64,000 nucleotides of DNA from Xestospongia muta (lineage: Eukaryota; Porifera; Demospongiae; Haplosclerida; Petrosiidae). Location of the stretch: the NCBI GenBank assembly GCA_963693285.1, contig OY848922.1, forward strand, positions 997,001-1,061,000, given 5' to 3'. A program made the translations under genes and the position numbers. Every line of letters starts with the position of its first letter. Position 1 is the stretch's first letter. The notes beneath the pieces are model-generated. The model was not told the DNA's origin and made no database searches. It saw nothing but the letters and a program-made list of their open reading frames with translations. Below are positions 54,699 to 64,000 of this stretch, in pieces.

Positions 54699-57096
54699 TT
54701 ACATCATGGATTTAGCTTGTTGTTCAATAATACGAGAGATAATAATACGCTGTATTTGAGAAGTTCCTTCATAAATCTACAGAGAGTGAGAGATATAAGA
54801 TACAAAAAGACAACAGCTGTTGTCCATACCTGAAATATTTTAGCATCTCTCATTAACTTTTCAACAGGATACTCACTGTTATACCCAGCACCACCAAAAA
54901 TCTAAAGAAGAGAGAGAGCAGAGGAGGGAGAGAATTCATAACTCATCTTAAAAGTAAATTTTAAATATTTGGTGAAGTTGCAAATTGTGTAGAATGGTTG
55001 TTATGTCACAAACCTGGACAGCGTCAGTAGTGCATTTCATGACTACATCAGATGCAAGAGCTTTAGCTATAGAAGCATAATATGTGTTCCTTCTTCCTTG
55101 ATCTGACTCCCAAGCACTTCTGTAAGTACACAGTCTGGATGACTCAATACCAATAGCCATTTCAGCCAACATGAAGGCCACAGCTTGATGCTAGAGAAAG
55201 AGAAGATAAAGAAGTGTTTGAAAAATAACTACAATTTAACAAACCCAACTGTTTTACCTCCATCAAAAACTTGCCAAAGGTTTTCCTTGTGAGAGCATAC
55301 TTCGTTGCTTCTTCTAATGCTCTTTGAGCTAAACCCACAGCACCAGCAGCAACCTATAACACAAAATGATGGTAAAAAGTATCTACCAATTTATTCCCTC
55401 GTACAAATGGACGTGTGAGGTCAAAAGCACCCATAGCCATTAGAAATCCTTTACCTGGTACACCGACTATATTCTGGAAGAGGTGATTGTAAATAAGAGA
55501 ATAAGATAACTGGCTTACTTTATTAGGAATTACAACATCTTCAAATGTTACACCAGATGTATTAGAGGCTCTTTGACCCATGTTCCACTCCTAATGTAAC
55601 CAAAAACAGTACATTTCAAATCTTGAAAAATGGCTCCCTCTTACCTTTTTTCCAGGTGTTATCCCTGGAGTATCACGATCAACAACAAATGCAGTAAATG
55701 CTTTACTTGTATTTGTATCTGCATTAGGATCAGGATCAGATCGAGCTAACAGAAAATACCTTAACAACGACAGACAAACATATAAACAGACAGACAGACA
55801 GACAGACAACAGGCATTGACACTGGCAGACAGATGGCTTACCAATTTGCTTCTCCACCATTCGTTATCCACATCTTAGACCCATTAATAACCCACTACAA
55901 ATGGATAACAAAATAAAACAATTTCAAAAATATGACACACATACCTCATCGCCTTTTTTAACAGCAGTGGTCTTGATACCAGCGACATCTGATCCACAAT
56001 CTGGTTCAGTAACACAATATGCCTAGAAATGGCTAGATAAATCAACTATTGACAAATGGATGCATGGATGGATACATAAAAGTTATATCATTGATAAATG
56101 GATGAATAGTTTTGGACAATTGAATGGGAAGACAAATGTAGAATAGACAAACAATAAACTTACAGCTACAATAGGTTCAGAGGTCACTCTCCCAAGATAT
56201 TCCTTCTTAAGTTCATGAGAACCTCCAATCAATAGTGGAGCTGTCTAAAATAAAAGCAATGAATAAGTGAGAGAAAGAAACAAGACATACAGCAAGTGAA
56301 TTAGCACCAATCGCAGTAGATATTCCAGTACAACCATACGCCAATTCAATAGAAACAATAATATCATCCAATAACTTCAGACCCAACCCACCTAGAGAGA
56401 GAGAGAGAGAGAGAGAGCCAAGCCTAACCACATGTGACTGTCACATGATCATACCATATTCTTGTGGAATACCCACATTCATTAGCCCAATATCCCAAGC
56501 CTTTTTAACGACAGGCCAGGGAAACTAAAGAAGAAAATATTACAAGTACATTAGTAATATATGTACTGACCTCGCCAGATTTATCGTAATCAGCTGCTAC
56601 AGGGATGATTTCATCTTGTGCAAAACGCCTTGCTGTCTCTTGATATTCCTTTTGTTCTGGTGTTAAATCTATTAATAAAACATCACAGTAAAATATCGTA
56701 ATTAATAAAAGGAGAGGCCTGGCAGGAAGTGAATCTTTTGTTACATCATAGAGAATAGAGTAAACTTATTTACTTTATTGTCTATAGCACATAACATTTA
56801 AATTAGGAGGTGTGGCTTGGAAAACAGTTTTACTAAAGATCATGAACTTTCAATCGAATCTTCAGAGACATATTATGAGGATTGATGTTTGGACATGTTC
56901 ATTTTTTTACTACAAACGGTCTCTCTACAGTACAGTTGATCTTGTTAATAATACAATCAATAATAGAGTGATGTTGTAAAATGCAATAAACATGTTACTT
57001 ACCAAACCCGACACCTCCACTTGAAGCTCTAGGCGTTACTTTGAGCAGATGGTTTAGCAAAGGAAAACGTCTCACTTGTCTGAATAGGGATGCCAT
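54699..57096 (-). CDS. ACADM: Medium-chain acyl-CoA dehydrogenase, mitochondrial
   Basis: Fourteen exons, all in phase: 57003-57096, 56571-56668, 56455-56524, 56291-56391, 56164-56244, 55945-56022, 55842-55894, 55645-55759, 55519-55590, 55405-55473, 55258-55353, 55014-55190, 54830-54901, 54699-54776. The N-terminus ([19 protein letters not shown]) is a mitochondrial targeting peptide. Diagnostic segments: [14 protein letters not shown] and [10 protein letters not shown] (FAD/substrate), [14 protein letters not shown]-type [41 protein letters not shown] and [10 protein letters not shown] with the catalytic Glu of MCAD. It catalyses the FAD-linked first step of mitochondrial beta-oxidation, passing electrons to ETF. 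The usual EPGAGSD is EPDCGSD here. Confidence 0.95.
56393..56417 (-). repeat. (GA)n, sense-strand CT tract at a 3' splice site
   Basis: Ends in the CTAG acceptor of the ACADM exon with 5' end at 56391. Confidence 0.9.
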
Positions 57097-57764
57097 CCTC
57101 ACTCCAGAAGGTCAGAAGTGATAATTATTATAGCACGTACCCCTTACTACTATAATTATGTATTATAGCCACACCCCCAATAAACCCCCGCCCAATTTCA
57201 GCTGCTATGGAATTCCTATAAATAGAATTTTTTCAAACAAATAACTCAAAACTCAACGATTAAATGAAAGAAAAATGGGGGCAATCAAATTTTAATAATG
57301 GTGGTGAAAAATCAGAATACACAAAGATTAAATGGTTGTGTATGGTGGACAAATTGTAATGGATTATAATAACATAAAGATATGGTGATCAAATGATGCA
57401 AAAATATGAAAATTAAGTAAATGAAAAAATGTTCAAGAAAAAGCAAAGTTATTTTAGCAGAGAAAGAAAAGGTACAAAAGAAGGGAGAAACAATACAGCC
57501 ACAATCCATAGTACTGTATTCATAAATAAATTTAAACTACAATGAAAAATCTAAAAGAAACCGAGAAATGTTGCTATTCGATCTTTGGTGGCCATTGGTG
57601 GTCATAACAAAAAAAGGGATACTGTGAGAGATCAATAATAATTGTAATTAATAAATCGTAAACCAGTAGGACTAATTTGAATGGAAAAACACAAACGCAC
57701 TCAATTGCTCATAAGACTACAAGTTATGCTTTAGTAGACGCTAGTATATTATTAATATTATCCA
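57097..57764. other. Spacer: ACADM promoter and 3' flank of the LIM-homeobox gene
   Basis: Both flanking genes run leftward. Near 57170-57195 the strand carrying ACADM shows GGGCGGGGG and GGGGGTGTGG boxes, Sp/KLF-like. The rest is AT-rich; the overlapping short frames are not convincing. Confidence 0.5.
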
Positions 57765-57905
57765 TTATGCACTAGTGGTATGTGCAACCAACATTGTGGT
57801 TTGTTCCGAACCTTCTTCTGGAATCTGTTCCGAGCCTCCTTCAGGAATTGAAATTGGCATGTCAGGAATGACTGTATCTGGAGAGAGAGAGAGGGGGGGG
57901 GAGAG

Positions 57906-58002
<97 letters not shown>

Positions 58003-58006
58003 GGAG

Positions 58007-58039
<33 letters not shown>

Positions 58040-61000
58040 AGAGAGGGAGGGAGGGAGAGAGGGAGGGAGAGAGGAGGGAGGGGCAGTAATGTAACAAATT
58101 CCTTATAACAATATTCATAACACAACCACCAACATCCCACACACCTTGCATAACAAATTGTCCTTGGAGTTCACTGGAACAATGCATCTGATGAGAACCA
58201 CTAGGTCCAGCACTAGTAGGGGTCGTCACCTCGTTACCGAGACTTATATCACCATACTCATCCCCATACTCCCCAGGAGTGTCCGCAGTGCTATCATCTT
58301 TTTTCATTCTTTTATCTTTAGCACGCTTATTTTGAAACCACACTTGAACTACCCTCATGTCTAAACCAGTCTCATCCGATAACTGTTGACGAACATGGCG
58401 TGATGGTTTGGGGCTAATATTGTAAGCTGCCTTCAAAATATCCAACTGTTTTTGAGTTATGGTAGTCCTAGGACGTTTCTGACTTCCATCAGCTAAATTA
58501 AGAAAAGAGATTATATAAGTTAAATAGTAGTTGTCTCACATCAAATAGACATCAGACAAAACATACAAGTACATTTATAGAGATCAAAGAACTATTGAGG
58601 ACAGTTTGATGAAGTCTCTCAATTCCAAAGAAACAGACTATGTACATATATAAAAATACCATCATCACTTTGGTGTGAGTAAGTGTTTAGGGTATCAATA
58701 GTGGTGGGCTCCATAAAGTACTAAAATACATCAATAATACACAATTTAATATTACAGAATAAACTTTAAAGTAAATATGATCTTTTTGTATCATATCTAG
58801 GAGTCATAAAATTTGAAAAAAAAAAAAACAATTTTATGATGCATGTCACAAATATGTCATATATTCAAAGGTTTCTACCTAACTACTTCTAATACCACAG
58901 AGATTAAGACTATATAAACAGCTCGGGATTTAACAAAAAAACCTGTACAGTTACAGAAATAACATTTCACATAATGTGCTCAACCACAAGTTAACGCACT
59001 GCCCACTATGATTGTGTACTATCAACTATAACTTAAATCACTGCCCACTAAAACAATTCAAAGTTTCTCAGAAATGTGATAACTAAAAAGATTATGGAGA
59101 TTAAGGCATTTTTACTTTAAGCAAAGATCACTTCAGGTATTTCTCCATGGTAGAGGCAAAAAATTGCTTAATAGCTATGGTTTGCTAGAGAAAAAGATTG
59201 TTGCTTTAAGACATCTTAAAGGACGTTGATCAGTCACACCCAACCAGATAAACCAACACTGAAGTGAGAGTGAATGGCAAGATTAATTTATTTGTAAAAA
59301 TGTTCACTGGCACTAATATCATTTATAACTGTTGATATCCTAATACTAAAATAAAATGAGAACACAAGCAGTTGCTGATAAGTAAATAAAGTATGACGCA
59401 TATGCTTTTACAAGGTCAACAATTCATATGAACATTTAACATACCATATTATAACAATTGTTAGAAGAAGTAATAGCTAAACTCTACCACCTATAAACTG
59501 TTTAACAATAGAATGCTACTACCAAAACAAATACAGCATTCACTATGTGTGGTGTTTACAAACTAATTGGTATTTAACATCATACAAGCTTTGTGAGGTT
59601 AATTACATAGCAATCACAATATCCTATAACATCATGTGATACTGAACCAACAAGCCCACCCACACCAGAAATGGCGCCAAAATGGACTACACTATAAACC
59701 ACAGCACAACCTCTCAAATTAAGTATAGGAGTTACAGTATGTTGAAGCGCTATTACATACACACTACATAGTCTGATGTGGCTACAGGATGTGCCTACCA
59801 AGGGTTCTAACATATTATAGGGTTGTGCTATAACATGTTGTGGCTAAGAGTGATATCACAGCCCAATATCAGGTGATGTCTGGTTGACAATTTGAATATC
59901 AAGGTAAAGAAGAGTTACAAGGATAACGCTTGTTTTCTTCTTTCTTTTAACAAATTGAGTCAAGATAGTAGAGTGCTGACAGCATGTGTAGATTGTGGTA
60001 ATCTCTGTTCAATAAACATAAGTTCTTTCTTAGGGCAAACATCCCTGCCCAAACCACAACGATACACACCAATGAATCAAAGATGGGAAACCGTCTACCT
60101 AGTACTTTCCTAGCATGATAACTAGTAGAGTATCAGCAATTAAAATAATATTGATGACGACAGCTGTTAACATGCGAAAACAGGCAGCTGTTTCCATTTC
60201 AAAGTAGCAAAAACTAAAAGCTTAAAATATAATTTTACCTATTGGTCATGAAACAGTGAGAATACCTACTGTTATGTTGCCTTAGCAACAGTACTATTAA
60301 TTACATAACGAATGTGTGAAGTGTTACAAGATCTACCATATCAAAATTCTTTGTTATGTAAGAACAAAAACACCAATTGTCTGTCCTACTATTTGATATT
60401 ATTACTTTGTTTGATCAGAGCTTAGCACCACATCAATCCAACTATCTATGTATCAATCCATTCATTAAACAAAGCCTCCAAGCTAATTCTCTTCATGACA
60501 ATAACCAGCTGCCATAAATGCTTTATTTATATTAATTTACTTTACATATTCCCATTATATTAATCAAATTTTAACAAATGTGAATTAACTCCACTAACAT
60601 ACCACAAAGGTGGGTCACAGTTAAGCTGCCACCTGTCATGAATGTCTGTCTTATCGTTTCCCACTTTAAAAAGGAAACACTGAATACAACTTGTTTGTAC
60701 TTTGCTATTCTAATTTAGCGCAAAACAGTGAGTTTTAGAACTTCAATTGTCATAAACAGCATAACTTCATGACTTAATTAGAACACATCGTTAGTTATTG
60801 TAAGCATGAACTAATATAGACACACAAGGCTGTTATCTCAGGCAGTCACGAGGTGCGCCAATGTTATCTGTTGAATCTAATAGATGTGCAGGCACGAGTC
60901 TAGTAGATGCATAGAGGAGTAATAAGGAATAGTTAATCCAGCTGCTTACAACAACTACAGCAAAGTAGTAATTTATCACAAACCAGATGGTAGGCTATAT

Positions 61001-61553
61001 AGTCTGTCATAATTCTCACTAGGATATAACACCACAGTTGTAAACTCATTTATCAAGACTTTAAACCTGTGTACACAAACGCTTTTCCACATAAAAAAAT
61101 TAATTGATACTAAACTAAACCAAACGAACCGACCACCTCCACTCACTGAATTCAATGTACTTAAGTAAGAGGGGTTACTCACTTCTTAGCTAAGAAAGTT
61201 ATCACAGGAGACAGTGAGAGGAACAATACTAGTGTATCGTATTACTGAATTTATCTACTCAAATTAATATTTATTATTTAACAAATTAATAACAAGTTCA
61301 CAAAGACAACACATAACCAGATTTAACCTTCCACTAGCAAATTCTCTTACCTCGAGCTTTGGCAGCTTCATAATCTGCTTTACAAACCAGCTTTCGATCA
61401 TCCATGAGATAAAACTCGTCTCCAGTTGATAACTGACGTTGACAAATGAAGCAAGCAAAACATTGGAGGTGATAGACATTGTCTTGAGCTCGTCTGACAA
61501 CTTGAGTGGGAGGTATGGGTTGATGACAGCCAGCACATTTTGTCCCAAATCTC
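57765..61553 (-). CDS. LIM-homeodomain transcription factor, Lhx3/4 (Lim3) type, 5' truncated
   Basis: Three exons are visible. Exon 61351-61553 encodes the second LIM zinc-finger domain ([19 protein letters not shown] ... [11 protein letters not shown] ... [13 protein letters not shown]) with its Cys/His/Asp ligands. It joins in phase to 58145-58492, the homeodomain ([20 protein letters not shown] ... [20 protein letters not shown]), then 57765-57877, an acidic tail. [15 protein letters not shown] and the TSPKP-like [13 protein letters not shown] place it with Lhx3/4 rather than Lhx1/5 or Islet. Homeodomain residues 50-53 are Q-N-K-R, with Lys52 where most animal members have Arg. The first LIM domain and start lie right of the window. 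It binds DNA in the nucleus; in sponges LIM genes precede a nervous system. Confidence 0.9.
57879..58082 (-). repeat. (GA)n, sense-strand CT tract at a 3' splice site
   Basis: About 200 bp with GGGA interruptions; on the gene's sense strand it ends CTCTCCAG, the acceptor of the last homeobox-gene exon (57877). Confidence 0.95.
58660..58720 (-). CDS. Possible alternative first exon of the homeobox gene (LIM-less form)
   Basis: An ATG at 58714 opens [18 protein letters not shown] and reaches a donor (GTATTT) at 58660 in phase 1, the phase needed by the homeodomain exon at 58492. It cannot be inserted after the LIM exon because that phase gives a stop. If real, it would start a homeodomain protein without LIM domains. 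The donor is only moderately good. Confidence 0.35.
58721..61350 (-). other. Long intron of the LIM-homeobox gene
   Basis: 2.6 kb of AT-rich sequence between the LIM and homeodomain exons. Nothing coding was supported apart from the exon candidate at 58660. Confidence 0.6.
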
Positions 61554-61960
61554 CTAGGAAGAAGTGGGAAAATGTCAGAATACACATTAAGGTGTAATGA
61601 CAAGTGAGAATCTGATGAACTTGTTTCAAGTGATACAATAGAGTAAACGAGACACAATTATACATACGTTTATAAAATTTTAAAGAGAGAGAGAGAGAGA
61701 GACCCAAATGTTTTAAACTGAAAAATAAACCATCCTGTCATCTAAATATCATAGCCATTACATCATCTAACCAGATAAATAATACTATTATTATTGAACT
61801 GTCTACATAGCATTAGAGTTCATGGAAGCTATGGTAACTATGACAATGTAGTAAATTCTTATGATAAATTGGTTCCAGGAAATATTAACATAATACGCTC
61901 ATTGTATGGTAAAGACGAATGTTCTGTAAAGCTGGAAAGGTTGAGGTTGAAGGATGTGTG

Positions 61961-61994
<34 letters not shown>

Positions 61995-64000
61995 AGTGCG
62001 CACATGTGTGTGTTTTTAGTAAGTCTAAGTAACTCCTCCTTAGATTCTTACAAAGCTGTTACTTGCAAATTAAGGAAACCCTCAAGATTCAATGTCACTT
62101 ATTAATAATACCCACATTAGGTGTCTGTGTGTTCCTTTGCACTAAAGACAGTCTGTTATAAAGAGGTTTCACTCTACCACCATTTGTAATAACACTTTAG
62201 CCACAAATGCTTCTCTGCACCTACTCCAAAGATTCCATACTTACAAGAACTATATATCCCATTTCTCAATGTTACTATAAAAAGCAATCTTAATAGTAGT
62301 CTAGACTGTTATGATAATTTTGTGGTCCCCCCAGGTCTAACTGAAATACTACTTAGCAGAAAGCTCTCCCAATGTAAAGCCACACGACTAGTAAGGCTCC
62401 CGCTATGATCCCACCTTCACACTACTGCAGAGTTCACTTAAAAATTCTATTATCATACTATGATACCTTACAAGGCTGTGCAAACCTGATGACATTTTTT
62501 TAGTACCTATACAAACTTGTTCAGTTTTTGTACACCAATTGGGGTCGCAGGGGCATACTCTTGTACACACATGCACACGTTTGGAGCGGCAGCGCGCCCT
62601 GCGCATACACCCACCATCCATCCACAGATAAACATCTTTCCACCTCTCCAAGCTCAACACACATTTGCCTTTTTAAATCAAAGACAATATTATGTAAACA
62701 TTTCCAATAAATAATTTATCACAGATATTTTAAAGATGATTACACAATCTGTTGTAATTCAATATGCTAAATACTATAGATAATACCAGTACAAGTCAAT
62801 GTAGAGATAATTATTAATTCTATTCTCTTCCCACAACCACATATAATATACAACTCAAAAGACTGTATCTTAATACTTAATTGAGAATCTATCAACACCA
62901 TCTATTTAACAGCAGAGTTCACTTAAAAATTCTATTATCACACTACGATACCTTACAAGGCTGTGCAAACCTGATGACATTTTTTTAGTACCTATACAAA
63001 CTTGCTCAGTTTTTGTACGCCAATTGGGGTTGCAGGGGCATACTCATGTACACACACGCACGCACGCACGCATTCAGCAGCGCACCTTGCGCATACACCC
63101 ACCACCCATCCACAGACAAACATCTTTCCACCTCTCCAAGCTCAACACACATTTGCCTTTTTAAAGCAAAGACAATATTATGTAAACATTTCCTATAACC
63201 AACTTATCATAGATATTTTAAAGATGATTACATAATCTGTTGTAATTCAATATGCTAAATACTATAGATAATACCAGTACAAGTCAATGTAGAGATAATT
63301 CTTAATTCTATTCTCTTCCCACAATCACATACAATATACAACTCAAAGACTGTATCTTAATACTTAATGGAGACTCAATCAACACCATCTATTTAAAAGG
63401 AAACAAGGCTGTAAAGTATTGATAGATACAAAAAGTAACAGCTGAAGCACCCTATTATGACTTTACACATACTAACAGTGCTATTCAATCAACTACAGAT
63501 GCAGCAACACTAAATTAATCCAAAGTAAAAAAAAAATAACTATTTAACAATGCGCTTGTCCAACTCTAATTCTTGGAGTTAAAAATTTGATCGGGTAAAT
63601 ACTCAAAAAAATGCATCACAGGACACCTGGATAACAAGATAATTTAATTACCAGTGACTGTACTTAGCATGATCGTATGATAGCAAAGTGACTTCATGTG
63701 ACTTTAAACTTGAAGGATCAAGTTTAAAGTTAAAGGTAATAGCAAATACTCGTATGTCAGCAGATAACATTATAGCTGAAAAGAACTCCTTTTCGTTATT
63801 ATCAACAAAAGCAAAAACTATTGTCAAGTAAAGGCAATTCATAGTTACTACTATAAAGTAACCTGTCCTCACACACAATGAGACTCTAGCTACATCATTC
63901 TACACAGTATACAAACAGTACCTAGAATCCTAGGTGCGGCCTCAAATCAGATAAGGAGGGCAGAGCATAGAGTTTTAAGTTTTCAATAAATACTCATTAG
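61554..64000 (-). other. Upstream intron(s) of the LIM-homeobox gene
   Basis: No first-LIM-domain exon (CxxC...HxxC pattern) was found on the minus strand. Contents are a GA tract at 61685-61701, a (GT)n tract at 61956-61993 and the duplication at 62427-63395. Confidence 0.5.
62427..63395. repeat. 485-bp tandem duplication
   Basis: Copy 1 (62427-62911) and copy 2 (62912-63395) begin GCAGAGTTCACTTAAAAAT and align throughout with small changes, mostly in the CACGCACG-type microsatellite at 62570 and 63055. It is a recent segmental duplication with no clear coding capacity. Confidence 0.92.

Noticed and set aside
57312..57509. Short hydrophobic minus-strand frame in the spacer
   Set aside because: AT-rich spacer composition alone gives Phe/Leu/Ile runs; no signal, splice site or family motif.
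62517..63235. Duplicate small frames with CTPIGVAGAYSCTH
   Set aside because: They arise from the 485-bp duplication; there is no start context, splice site or coding bias.

Overview
The window looks like an intron-dense, AT-rich genome of an early-branching animal. A demosponge close to Amphimedon queenslandica is my best guess. The evidence is short spliceosomal introns (often 45-150 bp), animal-specific families (LIM-homeodomain, RapGAP+CNH, SLC44, GABA-B-like class C receptors, guanylate-binding protein), head-to-head gene packing, and abundant CT/GA and TCCA/TGGA microsatellites. There is no bacterial or viral gene organisation, and I saw no tRNA, rRNA or CRISPR array. Gene models were built by joining exons by hand with GT/AG borders and matching phases. 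Family names come from recognised motifs; no database search was run.

Layout. 1-3411 (+): 3' part of a guanylate-binding-protein-like GTPase. 3730-5278 (+): two-Ig-domain membrane protein, then a small one-pass membrane protein (5561-5961) with a similar juxtamembrane region, and an intronless alpha-arrestin (6184-7302). 7653-12834 (-): 16-exon gene, possibly TMEM232-like. 12959-24825 (+): two tandem GABA-B-like receptors, divergent in the ligand-binding part but almost identical, introns included, over the transmembrane part. 25933-29778 (-): intronless 1281-aa protein with a Gly-Gly-X core. 29.9-31.4 kb (-): exons of a probable PH-domain gene. 31676-39280 (-), with probable 5' exons to 43841: GARNL3-like RapGAP/CNH protein. 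44134-45207 (+): intronless adenosine kinase. 45404-47727 (-): C19orf44/DUF4614-like gene. 47958-54256 (+): choline-transporter-like SLC44 gene with a 200-bp assembly gap. 54699-57096 (-): medium-chain acyl-CoA dehydrogenase. 57765-61553 (-): 3' part of a Lhx3/4-type LIM-homeobox gene. 62427-63395: 485-bp tandem duplication.

The genes do not form a pathway. The most interesting signals are structural: (i) CT-rich microsatellites serve as the pyrimidine tract of many 3' splice sites on both strands, with purine-rich repeats often just after donors; (ii) a conversion-like homogenised block covers the seven-TM exons of the two receptors; (iii) a 60-bp intronic repeat carries, in every unit, a potential 9-nt in-frame microexon; (iv) the Gly-Gly-X protein; (v) a possible LIM-less start exon in the homeobox gene. 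Several coding exons (receptor 1, SLC44) need 1-2 base corrections to stay open. Intact splice sites and conserved protein around them suggest consensus errors more than gene death.
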